Notes: a model not told the origin generated them from the letters alone. Counted from the stretch's first letter, positions 26,319-35,766 are shown. The stretch is DNA of 41,511 nucleotides from Bacillota bacterium (GCA_029777885.1 JAKORJ010000153.1:1-41511); one strand, 5' to 3'. Program-made: numbers and translations.

Positions 26319-28154
26319 GTGAATAAAGGGCAAATCGATAAAATTATCGGACGAGTCAGCAAGCCTGTAAGATATATGGGCAATGAATACAATATGGTGG
26401 AAAAGAATCCTGCAAGCGTGCAAATACGCTTTGCCTTCGCATTTCCCGATGTTTATGAGATAGGGATGTCTCACCTGGGCATGAAGATCCTTTACCACCT
26501 CCTGAATGAGCGAGAGGACACATACTGTGAAAGGGTGTTTGCCCCCTGGCCGGACATGGAGGCTAGAATGCGCGAGGCGGATCTGCCGCTGTTTGCGCTG
26601 GAAACCAGGGACCCCGTGTCCGAGTTTGATTTTGTGGGCTTCACGCTCCAATATGAACTGAGCTATACGAATGTGCTCAACATGCTGGACCTTGCCCGCA
26701 TACCCTTGCTGGCCAGGGACAGGACCCTGGATGACCCCTTTGTCATAGCCGGCGGTCCCTGTGCGTACAATTGTGAGCCCCTTGCAGACTTCCTGGACCT
26801 GGTAGCCCTGGGCGAGGGAGAGGAACTGATAGAAGACCTACTTGATGCCTACAGGGAGTGGAAAGCTGACGGTGGCGACAGGGACGCATTTTTGCTTAAG
26901 GCGGCCCAAATACCGGGCATATATGTGCCGAAGTTCTACGACGTTGAGTATATGGACAATGGACAGGTCAAGGCTGTCAAACCTAACAGGGCGGGGATCC
27001 CGGACCGTGTGCAAAAGCGGGTGGTAAAGGACCTGGACAGGGTATACTTTCCCGATAAAATAATAGTGCCCTTTATGGACATAGTCCACGACAGGATCAT
27101 GCTGGAGATTTTCAGAGGCTGCACCAAGGGCTGTCGTTTCTGCCAGGCAGGCATGATCTACCGCCCCGTCAGGGAGAGGTCCCTGGAGACCCTGCTGGAC
27201 CTTGCGGACAAGCTTATAAAGAATACAGGATATGAGGAAATGTCGCTGTCTTCCTTAAGCACCGGCGACTACTCAAGGCTGGAAGACCTGGTACGCGACC
27301 TCATGGCGCGACATTCCTCGGAGCGGGTCTCCCTGTCCCTGCCCTCCCTGCGCCTGGATTCATTTGCCAAGGAGTATATAGAGCAGGTACAGCGGGTCAA
27401 GAAGACCGGCTTGACCTTCGCGCCGGAGGCAGGCACCCAGCGCCTGCGTGACGTCATCAACAAGGGCATAACCCGGGAGGATCTCAGGCGCAGCCTGACC
27501 GATGCCTTTGGGTCAGGCTGGAGCAATGTCAAGCTCTATTTCATGATAGGCCTCCCCACTGAGACGGATGAAGACCTGAAGGGGATCGCAGACCTGGCAA
27601 ATATGGCCATAGACTGCTATTATGGCATCGAAAAGGACAAAAGGGAAAAAGGGCTGAAGATCACGGTCAGCACCTCGTCCTTCGTGCCCAAGCCCTTCAC
27701 TCCCTTCCAGTGGGAGCCCCAGGATACGATTGACCGGCTGAGGGAAAAACAGCATATGCTGCAAAAGCTTCTGAAGCTCAAGCATGTGGAATACAACTGG
27801 CATGACCCTGAGACCAGCTTCCTTGAGGCAGTCCTGGCCAGGGGCGACAGGCGGATAGGGCAGGTCCTGTTTACAGCATGGCAGAATGGCGCCAGGTTCG
27901 ACAGCTGGGCTGAATACTTCAGCCTTGATCGCTGGATCGACGCATTTGCCGGCTGCGGCCTGGACCCGGCCTTCTATGCCCACCGCAAGCGCAGCCGGGA
28001 CGAGGTCCTGCCCTGGGATCATATAGATACGGGGGTCACTAAGGCCTTCCTGTGGAATGAATACATGAAAGCGCTCAACGAGGAGACGACGCCGGACTGC
28101 CGTTTGGGCTGCACCGGCTGCGGCGTCAGAAGGCTGGGAGAGGGGTTGTGCTGA
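26319..28154 (+). CDS. Radical SAM protein of the TIGR03960 type, function unknown
   Basis: A 611-aa protein with an N-terminal domain like a B12-binding fold (about residues 25-190; FAFAFPDVYEIGMSHLGMK), then the radical SAM barrel with the cluster motif CTKGCRFC (CxxxCxxC) near residue 270. A second CRLGCTGC triad lies at the C-terminus, and could bind another cluster. It is not an identified modification enzyme; the substrate is unknown. The next gene, overlapping by one base, encodes the DUF2344 partner that normally accompanies this family. GTG 26319 has AGGAGG 6 nt upstream. Position beside rng and rplU suggests a role near RNA or ribosome maturation, but this is inference only. Confidence 0.88.
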   Translation: MNKGQIDKIIGRVSKPVRYMGNEYNMVEKNPASVQIRFAFAFPDVYEIGMSHLGMKILYHLLNEREDTYCERVFAPWPDMEARMREADLPLFALETRDPVSEFDFVGFTLQYELSYTNVLNMLDLARIPLLARDRTLDDPFVIAGGPCAYNCEPLADFLDLVALGEGEELIEDLLDAYREWKADGGDRDAFLLKAAQIPGIYVPKFYDVEYMDNGQVKAVKPNRAGIPDRVQKRVVKDLDRVYFPDKIIVPFMDIVHDRIMLEIFRGCTKGCRFCQAGMIYRPVRERSLETLLDLADKLIKNTGYEEMSLSSLSTGDYSRLEDLVRDLMARHSSERVSLSLPSLRLDSFAKEYIEQVQRVKKTGLTFAPEAGTQRLRDVINKGITREDLRRSLTDAFGSGWSNVKLYFMIGLPTETDEDLKGIADLANMAIDCYYGIEKDKREKGLKITVSTSSFVPKPFTPFQWEPQDTIDRLREKQHMLQKLLKLKHVEYNWHDPETSFLEAVLARGDRRIGQVLFTAWQNGARFDSWAEYFSLDRWIDAFAGCGLDPAFYAHRKRSRDEVLPWDHIDTGVTKAFLWNEYMKALNEETTPDCRLGCTGCGVRRLGEGLC

Positions 28155-28843
28155 TGCGGGTTTTACTGGAATATATGATAGGGGGCAGGGTCAGGTTCAT
28201 ATCCCATCTTGACTTTATGCGGGCCATGCAAAGGACGATCCGAAGGGCGGGCATACCCATAGCATACTCCGAGGGCTTCAATCCCCATCCAAGGCTTTCC
28301 TTCGGCTTGCCCCTGCCGGTAGGAGTCACAAGCAGTGCTGAATATATGGATATAATATTGGATGGACCCATGGATACAGAGGAGGTCAGGCTTAGGCTCA
28401 ACACCCACCTGCCCAAAGGCATTGTAGTTACAGCCGCCGCTGAAATAAGCCCTTCTGCACCATCGCTCATGAGCCTGATCAGGCGGGCTGATTACAGGAT
28501 CATCCTGGATACCGCCCTACCCGGGCTGGACTCAGGCATACAGCTGTTTTTGCAGCAGGTGGAAATACCCTATGACAAGCCGGGCAAGAAAGGCACAAGC
28601 AGGATAAATTTACGGGACTCGGTGTTCAGCCTGGAGCCCGGCGAGGATGCGACAAAGGAGTTCCTGGTCTCATTAAAAGCCGGCGACAGCGGCAGCGTTA
28701 AGCCGGAGATCATCGCGGGGAAAGTGCTGGAGTTTACGGGGGCGGAAGGCACCGTGGATACAGGGCTCAGCATCCACAGGACCGGGCTTTACATGTACAA
28801 GGGCGGCCAATGGGTCACTCCTATGATGCTCAAGGAGGGCTAG
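28154..28843 (+). CDS. DUF2344/TIGR03936 radical SAM-linked protein
   Basis: A 229-aa protein whose N-terminal half matches the DUF2344 pattern (RFISHLDFMRAMQRTIRRAG, then IPIAYSEGFNPHPRLSFG). Family members are always near, or fused to, TIGR03960-type radical SAM proteins, and here the two genes share the TGATG overlap. It may present the substrate, but this is unproven. ATG 28154 has GAGAGGGG about 8 nt upstream; GTG 28148 is an in-frame alternative. rng starts 1 base after its stop, so the three genes are cotranscribed. Confidence 0.85.
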   Translation: MRVLLEYMIGGRVRFISHLDFMRAMQRTIRRAGIPIAYSEGFNPHPRLSFGLPLPVGVTSSAEYMDIILDGPMDTEEVRLRLNTHLPKGIVVTAAAEISPSAPSLMSLIRRADYRIILDTALPGLDSGIQLFLQQVEIPYDKPGKKGTSRINLRDSVFSLEPGEDATKEFLVSLKAGDSGSVKPEIIAGKVLEFTGAEGTVDTGLSIHRTGLYMYKGGQWVTPMMLKEG

Positions 28844-28844
28844 G

Positions 28845-30098
28845 ATGGATATCGACAGGAGGATAATCATCGACAATCAAAAGACCCAGACCCGGGTAGC
28901 CGTGCTGGAAAATGATGAGCTGGCGGAAATATATATCGAGGATGTCGACCACAGGCGGATTGTCGGCAACATATACAGGGGAAGGGTGGCAAACGTATTG
29001 CCTGGTATCCAGGCTGCCTTTATCGATATCGGCATGGAAAAGAACGCCTTTTTGTATATCGATGACATATGCGCCGGCAGGGACCGCCATATCGAGGATG
29101 TGCTCAAGGAAGGCCAGGAGCTGACGGTCCAGGTATATAAGGAGCCGATCGGCACAAAGGGCGCCAGGGTCACGACCAACTTCGCCCTGCCCGGCAATTA
29201 TGTGGTCCTCCTGCCCGGGGCCGACTATGTCGGGGTTTCAAAGAAGATAGTCGACGAGGCTGAAAGACAGCGGCTGAAGGACCTGGCGGAGGGCATCAAG
29301 CCGCTCAATGCCGGCCTGATAGTTAGGACTGCCGCCAGGGGCAAGAATTTTGAAGCTATTGCCCATGAGGTTGACTTGTTGGAAAGGCTTTGGGCAAAAA
29401 TAAAGGAGGATGAGCATACAGCCAGGGTCCCCGGCCTGCTGTACAAGGATGAAAACCTCATTTACCGGACATTGAGGGACATGTATGGCCAGGATGTCAG
29501 CAAGCTTGTAATAAACGATTTTGACGAGTACAACAGGATCCTTGAATGGATCAGGGCAGTGTCCCCGGATTCAAAGCGTGTCGTCGAATACTTCGAGCCT
29601 GAACGCTGCGGCATCTTTGAATATTTCGGGATCGAGGACCAGATAGAAAAGGCTGTGCGGAAAAAAGCATGGCTCAAAAGCGGAGGCTATATCGTTATCG
29701 AGCCTACGGAAGCCCTGACAGTGATAGACGTCAATACCGGCAAATATGTCGGAGGCGCCGACCTGGAGGATACGGTGCTCAGGACCAACCTGGAGGCGGC
29801 CGATGAAATAGCGTCACAGATCAGGCTCAGGGATATCGGTGGCATAATCATAATCGATTTCATCGACATGGAAAGGCACGATCACCGGCAAATGGTCATC
29901 GAAGCCCTGAAGGCTGCCCTGAAGCGGGACAGGACCAAGACCAACGTGCTGGGGTTCACCGGGCTGGGTCTGGTGGAAATGACCAGGAAGAAGGCGAGGG
30001 ACAAGCTCTCTGCATCCCTGCTCAAGCCCTGCCCCCACTGCGGTGGTACCGGCTGGGTATACCCGCACAGGCCGGACCTGGTTGAGGACAGTGTCTGA
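28845..30098 (+). CDS. rng: Ribonuclease G/E family endoribonuclease
   Basis: Endoribonuclease of the RNase E/G family, acting on single-stranded A/U-rich RNA. It has an S1-like domain (about residues 37-120; GNIYRGRVANVLPGIQAAF), the catalytic Asp motifs VIDVNTGKYVG (about 295) and IIDFIDMERHDHR (about 337), and the zinc-link CPHCGGTG near the end. At 417 aa it is RNase G length, without the long RNase E degradosome tail. AAGGAGG lies before ATG 28845. It is the last gene of the radical SAM operon. It directly precedes the rplU promoter. Confidence 0.95.
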   Translation: MDIDRRIIIDNQKTQTRVAVLENDELAEIYIEDVDHRRIVGNIYRGRVANVLPGIQAAFIDIGMEKNAFLYIDDICAGRDRHIEDVLKEGQELTVQVYKEPIGTKGARVTTNFALPGNYVVLLPGADYVGVSKKIVDEAERQRLKDLAEGIKPLNAGLIVRTAARGKNFEAIAHEVDLLERLWAKIKEDEHTARVPGLLYKDENLIYRTLRDMYGQDVSKLVINDFDEYNRILEWIRAVSPDSKRVVEYFEPERCGIFEYFGIEDQIEKAVRKKAWLKSGGYIVIEPTEALTVIDVNTGKYVGGADLEDTVLRTNLEAADEIASQIRLRDIGGIIIIDFIDMERHDHRQMVIEALKAALKRDRTKTNVLGFTGLGLVEMTRKKARDKLSASLLKPCPHCGGTGWVYPHRPDLVEDSV

Positions 30099-30121
30099 CT
30101 GCAGATTTATCGGGGTTTTTG

Positions 30122-30151
30122 TTGACAATATCACCAGGGTTGTGCTACAAT
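30122..30151 (+). promoter_or_regulatory. SigA promoter for rplU-prp-rpmA
   Basis: TTGACA at 30122-30127, an 18-bp spacer and TACAAT at 30146-30151, with TGTGC forming an extended -10. It is the strongest-looking promoter in the window. Confidence 0.85.
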
Positions 30152-30157
30152 GACATC

Positions 30158-30236
30158 TGTGTGAGCCGCTCGGATCTGGTCGTAAAGCCCCCATGGGGTA
30201 CCAAAATCCGGCGAGACTGGTTAGAGGAGGTGCTTT
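30158..30236 (+). ncRNA. Structured rplU leader, probable L21 autoregulatory element
   Basis: The leader folds into a nested hairpin: CGC-(T)-CGGAT (30167-30175) with ATCCGGCG (30206-30213), TGGT (30177-30180) with ACCA (30200-30203), and CCC with GGG at the apex. It ends just before the ribosome site. Firmicute L21 operons are known to have such leaders; the match to that family is inferred, not tested. Confidence 0.6.
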
Positions 30237-30240
30237 ATCT

Positions 30241-30552
30241 ATGTATGCTGTTATCAGAACCGGAGGCAAGCAGTACAGGGTCCAGGAAGGTGATGTCCTG
30301 AACGTTGAAAAGCTGGATGCCCAGGAAGGTTCGACGGTAACCTTTGATGAGGTATTGGCGCTTAGCACCAATGACGGTTTCAAGGTCGGCACACCGGTCG
30401 TTGAGGGTGCTGCTGTTGAAGCCAAGGTTGTCGGCCATGGCAAGGGCAAGAAAATAATCGTGTTCAAATACAAGCCCAAGAAGAATTACCGCAGGACACA
30501 GGGACACCGACAGCCCTATACAAAGGTCCAGATCACCAGGATAATCGGTTAG
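30241..30552 (+). CDS. rplU: Ribosomal protein L21
   Basis: Large-subunit protein binding 23S rRNA. The N-terminus [18 protein letters not shown] and the C-terminal [19 protein letters not shown] motif are diagnostic. At 103 aa it is normal. ATG 30241 has GAGGAGGTG about 8-10 bases upstream; the in-frame ATG at 30193 lies inside the leader hairpin and is rejected. It heads rplU-prp-rpmA, the standard Firmicute order. Confidence 0.98.
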   Translation: MYAVIRTGGKQYRVQEGDVLNVEKLDAQEGSTVTFDEVLALSTNDGFKVGTPVVEGAAVEAKVVGHGKGKKIIVFKYKPKKNYRRTQGHRQPYTKVQITRIIG

Positions 30553-30563
30553 AGCTGTTGGTC

Positions 30564-30899
30564 ATGATCGATATAATCATTGAACGCGACAGCAAGGGAT
30601 TCATCAGGAGGTTTTCAATAAAGGGCCACGCTGGTTATGATGAAGCCGGCCGGGATATCGTATGTGCGGCAGTCTCAGCCATTGCACAGACTGCTGTGCT
30701 GGGCCTCATCGAGGTGGCGGATGCGAAACCCCTGTATACGCAAAAAGATGGGTTTTTAAGCTGTGAACTTCCGGATGATATCGCAGATGAGAGCAGGGCA
30801 GCCGCAGGCGCGATACTCGACACGATGGCTGCTGGGCTTAAAAGCATGGGATACGACTACAAGGATTATATCTCCATTATCGAAAGGGAGGTGGAGTAG
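30564..30899 (+). CDS. prp: Ribosomal-processing cysteine protease Prp
   Basis: Cytoplasmic cysteine protease (YsxB family) that removes the N-terminal extension of L27 in Firmicutes. The catalytic His in KGHAGY and Cys in DIVCAAVSA are in place, about 12 residues apart, in a protein of about 111 aa. ATG 30564 gives the usual MIDIIIER-like N-terminus; TTG 30558 is in frame but its ribosome site is no better. It lies between L21 and L27, and its substrate, the L27 N-terminal extension, is visible in the next gene. Confidence 0.94.
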   Translation: MIDIIIERDSKGFIRRFSIKGHAGYDEAGRDIVCAAVSAIAQTAVLGLIEVADAKPLYTQKDGFLSCELPDDIADESRAAAGAILDTMAAGLKSMGYDYKDYISIIEREVE

Positions 30900-31199
30900 A
30901 TGTTCAAAATAAATTTGCAGCTTTTTGCATCTAAAAAGGGTGTAGGTAGCACCAAGAACGGACGTGACAGCGAATCCAAGCGTCTGGGCGTCAAGAGAGC
31001 CGACGGACAGTTCGTACTGGCAGGGAATATTTTGGTCAGACAGAGAGGAACTAAAATACATCCCGGGATCAATGTTGGTATCGGATCAGACGATACACTG
31101 TTTGCAATGGCTGATGGTGTCGTTAGATTCGAACGCAAGGGTAAAGACAAAAAGCAGGTAAGTGTTTACCCGAACGGACACCAGGTAGCACTCCAGTAA
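30900..31199 (+). CDS. rpmA: Ribosomal protein L27 with Prp-cleavable extension
   Basis: Large-subunit protein near the peptidyl-transferase centre. The mature part begins [20 protein letters not shown]; before it lies INLQLFA, the Firmicute extension that Prp removes. At 99 aa it is the normal precursor size. GGGAGGTGGAG lies before ATG 30900, which follows the prp stop directly. Cleavage is essential in Staphylococcus, because uncut L27 would place its tail in the catalytic centre. A strong terminator follows. Confidence 0.97.
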   Translation: MFKINLQLFASKKGVGSTKNGRDSESKRLGVKRADGQFVLAGNILVRQRGTKIHPGINVGIGSDDTLFAMADGVVRFERKGKDKKQVSVYPNGHQVALQ

Positions 31200-31210
31200 T
31201 AGGATCAAAA

Positions 31211-31238
31211 CTCACTGCCACAGGCAGTGGGTTTTTTT
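31211..31238 (+). terminator. Rho-independent terminator after rpmA
   Basis: CTCACTGCC and GGCAGTGGG form a 9-bp stem (one G-U) around ACA, followed by TTTTTTT. Confidence 0.92.
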
Positions 31239-31309
31239 GTGGATACGTATAAAGCTGTTCCATGTTTGATTTGCGTTGAAACAAGGAATATTGTTAATAT
31301 GGGCAATTG

Positions 31310-31335
31310 TTGATATGGTCAATATATTATATCAA
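31310..31335. repeat. Inverted repeat upstream of obg
   Basis: TTGATAT and ATATCAA flank a 12-base AT-rich centre, 20 bases before the obg start. It could overlap the promoter, whose exact -35/-10 I could not fix. Confidence 0.4.
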
Positions 31336-31339
31336 TTAG

Positions 31340-32632
<1,293 letters not shown>

Positions 32633-32700
32633 TGCCGGTATATGTCAGGGGCAAAGGTCTAACCTGATGATCTCGGATAATAACAATGAAAGGTGATATG

Positions 32701-32991
32701 ATGCTGACAAGCAAGCAAAGAAGTTATTTGCGCAGTATTGCAAATAGCCATGATTCCATATTTCAGATAGGGAAGGGCGGCATAACCCCTGCCTTTGTCA
32801 GGCAGGTAGATGAAGCCCTTGAAGCCAGGGAGCTTGTGAAGATCCATGTGCTGGAAAGCGCCGGGCTCACTGCCCGTGAGGCATGCGATGAGCTGATTGC
32901 AAAGACCGGGGCCGACGGCGTACAGGTCATAGGCAACAGGTTCGTCATATACAGAAAATCCAGGGAAAACCCGAGGATAACCCTTCCTTAG
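32701..32991 (+). CDS. YhbY family RNA-binding protein
   Basis: A CRM-domain protein that binds pre-50S rRNA. The family's MLTSKQRSYLRSIANSH start, the GKGGITPAFV loop and the C-terminal GNRFVIYRKSRENP are visible in about 96 aa. ATG 32701 has AAAGGTGAT about 4-7 bases upstream; ATG 32686 and 32698 are in frame but overlap that site. It follows obg, as in many Firmicutes. Its last bases overlap those of the opposite-strand gene by 4. Confidence 0.93.
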   Translation: MLTSKQRSYLRSIANSHDSIFQIGKGGITPAFVRQVDEALEARELVKIHVLESAGLTAREACDELIAKTGADGVQVIGNRFVIYRKSRENPRITLP

Positions 32992-33974
32992 GATCCTTTG
33001 GCGAGGGAGCCTTCTGTCAGCTCAGACAAGGCTTCCGGCGAGCTGCTAGCGTCCCTGGCCTCCTTCAGGCCATACAGCCTGGTAAATAGCGCCATCAGTG
33101 CGAATACGGCAGCAAAGACAAGATAATAAGTCCTGTATGCTCCGACTACAGTGGCTGCCAGCATGAAGAAAAGCGCATACCTGAGATAGCTCATGGCCCT
33201 TTTTGGAGCCAGTATTTCCTTTCTAAGCCTGGAATAATCGCGGCGGCCGGCCTTCATCATCCTATCTATCTGGATATCTATGGCGCTGTCATCAGGGAAC
33301 ATGCCGGCCTGCTCCATCATGTCAAGCAGGTCTTCCCTGCCTAGGAGCCAGAGCTTAAGGTTTTTGACGGAATCTGCATACTTCCTGCAGCCTTCGCTGT
33401 ATTCACCGGAGGTCAGGAATATGGCATCGGAGCAACCTGCCCCTTTCGCCTTCTGTATGAAGGAAGCCAGCATCCGGGAGGACACCTTGTCGTCAAAGCG
33501 GTCATTGTAGTATCCGATGGCGGTCTTTCGGCCATTGAGCCTGGTTTCCCAGAAGCCCGGCCTGGCCTTGATACTGCCTGCTCCCGGTAGGCGGAGCACC
33601 AGCTTCAGGATCTCCCATTTGAATTCTTCAGGCCCAAGCCTGATCAGCCTGTTGTATACATATTCCCTGGCCGCCTGATCCCGTTTTTCCCGGCGCTTTT
33701 GTACAAGCAGCTTTCTTTTGTGAAGCCACCAGGCCAGGTCCAAAAGGAGCGTCAGGAGAGCTGCGAGCAGTAGGGCGGCCCGCTGCTGCCCGGTCCTGTA
33801 CATGAACCAGAGATAAGCGAAAATATATGCTATGAAGTTGAAAAATATAAAATTGAGAACCTTTCCTGCCAGTGACGGGGTAGCGCTGCCATTGAGATAG
33901 AAGCTGTTCAGCCTGTAGCGATCATACAATTCCCGCGTTTTTTTTCTGATCCTGCGTAACAGGTGCTTCATCAT
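32988..33974 (-). CDS. Four-helix membrane protein with degenerate Mrr-like nuclease fold
   Basis: About 328 aa. Two membrane helices lie at about residues 39-59 and 67-84 and two more at 262-280 and 283-301; a basic stretch (KLLVQKRREKRD) follows helix 2. Residues 105-225 follow the Mrr/type IV restriction endonuclease pattern (FKWEILKLVLRLPGAGSIKA, KAKGAGCSDAIFLTSGEYSE), but the expected D and (Q/E)xK catalytic pattern is not clear (FWETRLNGRKTAIGYYNDRF). It looks like a membrane-bound, perhaps inactive, nuclease-fold protein. ATG 33974 has GGGAGG 9 nt upstream. It is transcribed alone. Its function is unknown. Confidence 0.6.
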   Translation of the reverse strand: MMKHLLRRIRKKTRELYDRYRLNSFYLNGSATPSLAGKVLNFIFFNFIAYIFAYLWFMYRTGQQRAALLLAALLTLLLDLAWWLHKRKLLVQKRREKRDQAAREYVYNRLIRLGPEEFKWEILKLVLRLPGAGSIKARPGFWETRLNGRKTAIGYYNDRFDDKVSSRMLASFIQKAKGAGCSDAIFLTSGEYSEGCRKYADSVKNLKLWLLGREDLLDMMEQAGMFPDDSAIDIQIDRMMKAGRRDYSRLRKEILAPKRAMSYLRYALFFMLAATVVGAYRTYYLVFAAVFALMALFTRLYGLKEARDASSSPEALSELTEGSLAKGS

Positions 33975-34089
33975 CAGGATTCGCCTCCCATAAATACATT
34001 GCAGGTAGATTCTTGACATATTTCTTGCATTTTAAACATTTCAGCCTTTATCAGGCGTGCGAAATATATGTACAATATTAAAATATGTG

Positions 34090-34095
34090 TATAAT
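34090..34095 (+). promoter_or_regulatory. Possible promoter -10 for nadD
   Basis: TATAAT in TGTGTATAAT, 31 bases before the start; the -35 is weak and the TG is not at the extended -10 position. Confidence 0.4.
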
Positions 34096-34126
34096 ATATA
34101 TTGACAGCGATACAAGGAGGAAGACG

Positions 34127-34798
34127 ATGGGAAACCGCAGACGGCTGGGCATAATGGGCGGGACCTTTGACCCTGTCCATCTCGGGCACCTTTTGGCTGC
34201 CGAGGCTGCCAGGGAAAGCATGGGGCTTGACCACGTGATTTTCATACCCACCGGGGAACCGCCTCATAAGAGGCAAAGGATCCTGGCTCCCGCAGAAGAC
34301 CGGGTGGCGATGCTTAGGCTGGCAACAGGCAGCAATCAGTATTTTTCAGTGGACACGATCGAAGTAGACCGCCCGGGCGCCACCTATACCGTGGATACGC
34401 TGCTGCAGCTCAGGGAGAGATATACCGACAACCCGGAGCTTTATTTCATAGTAGGCGGGGATACCCTGATGGAATTGAAGTCCTGGAAGAGCTTCGAGCT
34501 GGTTGCCCGGCTGTGCGCCTTCGCGGTGTATCAAAGGCTCGGGGTCGGGTACGGGCAGCTCAAGGAAGAGGCCGAGTATCTGAAGGCAAGGTTTGATGCG
34601 GATATATGCTTTATCCAGGGTCCCATGGCGGATATTTCATCCAGTGAAATACGCAGCAGGGCGGCCAGGGGGAGCAGTATAAAGTACCTGGTGCCCGAAT
34701 CAGTAGAAAGCTACATTACACAAAAGCAACTATACAAGGGAGTAATAATCGATGACAAAAACGGAATGCTTGCGTATTCTCAGCACCCTGATCGATGA
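34127..34798 (+). CDS. nadD: Nicotinate-nucleotide adenylyltransferase
   Basis: NAD biosynthesis enzyme that adenylylates nicotinate mononucleotide. The GIMGGTFDPVHLGHL motif at the N-terminus holds the HxGH-type nucleotidyl-transferase site, and ISSSEIRSRAARG near residue 180 is the second motif. About 223 aa, slightly long at the C-terminus. ATG 34127 has AAGGAGG 6 nt upstream; ATG 34085 lies before the likely start of transcription. It overlaps yqeK by 47 bases, in a different frame. It heads nadD-yqeK-rsfS. Confidence 0.96.
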   Translation: MGNRRRLGIMGGTFDPVHLGHLLAAEAARESMGLDHVIFIPTGEPPHKRQRILAPAEDRVAMLRLATGSNQYFSVDTIEVDRPGATYTVDTLLQLRERYTDNPELYFIVGGDTLMELKSWKSFELVARLCAFAVYQRLGVGYGQLKEEAEYLKARFDADICFIQGPMADISSSEIRSRAARGSSIKYLVPESVESYITQKQLYKGVIIDDKNGMLAYSQHPDR

Positions 34799-35327
34799 AA
34801 GCAGGCTTGAGCATTCAGTAAATGTGTCCGAGTGCGCGCGGGATCTGGCGCTAAGGTTTGGAACGGATGCTGAGAAGGCGGAGCTGACCGGCTTGATACA
34901 TGACTGCGCCAAATGCCTGGCCTATGATAAAATGCTGGAGCTGTGCAAACAATACAACCTGGATGTTGATGATATCTCAAAAACGAGCAGGGCGCTGCTC
35001 CACGCCCCCCTGGGTGCCTGCCTGGCCAGGGACCTGTTTGGCATAGACGACGCTGAGATCCTCAGCGCCATAGCCTGCCACACCACTGGGAAAAAAGGCA
35101 TGACTTTGCTTGACAAGGTGGTATGCCTTGCAGACTATATAGAACCGCTGCGCAGCTTTGCCGGCGTGGAAGAGATAAGAAGGCTCGCCTTTACCGATAT
35201 CGATCAGGCGCTTTTGAAAGCCCTGGAGACATCGATAGTCCATGTCATAAACAGCGGCTTCCTGCTCCATCCGGCAACGGTCGAAGCCAGGAATGAACTG
35301 CTTTCCCTGAAAAGGAACAAACGGTGA
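34752..35327 (+). CDS. yqeK: HD-domain protein YqeK, probable symmetrical Ap4A hydrolase
   Basis: HD-fold phosphohydrolase; YqeK proteins split diadenosine tetraphosphate into two ADP. The metal motifs RLEHSVNVSECA, LIHDCAKCL (the HD pair) and HAPLGACLARDLF are intact, with VVCLADYIEP later. At 191 aa it is typical. GGGAG lies before ATG 34752, and the N-terminus agrees with the family, so the long overlap with nadD looks real. It sits between nadD and rsfS, the conserved Firmicute order. Confidence 0.93.
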   Translation: MTKTECLRILSTLIDESRLEHSVNVSECARDLALRFGTDAEKAELTGLIHDCAKCLAYDKMLELCKQYNLDVDDISKTSRALLHAPLGACLARDLFGIDDAEILSAIACHTTGKKGMTLLDKVVCLADYIEPLRSFAGVEEIRRLAFTDIDQALLKALETSIVHVINSGFLLHPATVEARNELLSLKRNKR

Positions 35328-35349
35328 TCATAGAAAAGGAGGAAATTTA

Positions 35350-35706
35350 TTGAACGACCCGAGGAACTTAGCAGAGGAGATAGCCAACATACTGGATGAG
35401 AAAAAAGCCGGCGATGTCGTCATACTCGACATAAGCAGGCTGACCGTAGTGGCTGATTATTTCGTTATAGCATCCGGTCGGTCCGAGATCCAGGTCAGAG
35501 CCCTGTACGATGAACTGGATAAGCGGATGGCCGAAAAAGGAGTGGCAGCCCGTCACATAGACGGGGCCCAGAGCGGCCGCTGGATCGCGGTCGATTACGG
35601 GGATGTCATAGTGCACATTTTCCATCATGAGGAGAGGGCCTTTTACAACCTTGAAAGGCTGTGGGCCGATGCCAGGCACCAGAAGGTGTCAAGTGAGCCC
35701 CAATAA
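35350..35706 (+). CDS. rsfS: Ribosome silencing factor RsfS
   Basis: Binds L14 and blocks 30S-50S joining when nutrients are short. The family motifs DVVILDISRLTVVADYFVIA, SEIQVRAL and DYGDVIVHIFHHEERAFYNL are present in 118 aa, with the expected C-terminus (LERLWADA). The start is TTG 35350, 7 bases after a strong AAAGGAGG. It ends the nadD-yqeK-rsfS run, with a hairpin terminator following. Confidence 0.96.
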   Translation: MNDPRNLAEEIANILDEKKAGDVVILDISRLTVVADYFVIASGRSEIQVRALYDELDKRMAEKGVAARHIDGAQSGRWIAVDYGDVIVHIFHHEERAFYNLERLWADARHQKVSSEPQ

Positions 35707-35710
35707 TGAT

Positions 35711-35735
35711 AAAGGATGGTTTCCCATCCTTTTAT
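35711..35735. terminator. Terminator between rsfS and the carboxypeptidase gene
   Basis: AAAGGATGG and CCATCCTTT form a 9-bp stem with a 4-nt loop, with T-rich flanks both ways. It may serve both converging genes. Confidence 0.8.
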
Positions 35736-35766
35736 CAGTTTAAATTATTTTGTCTATCGGATTACC

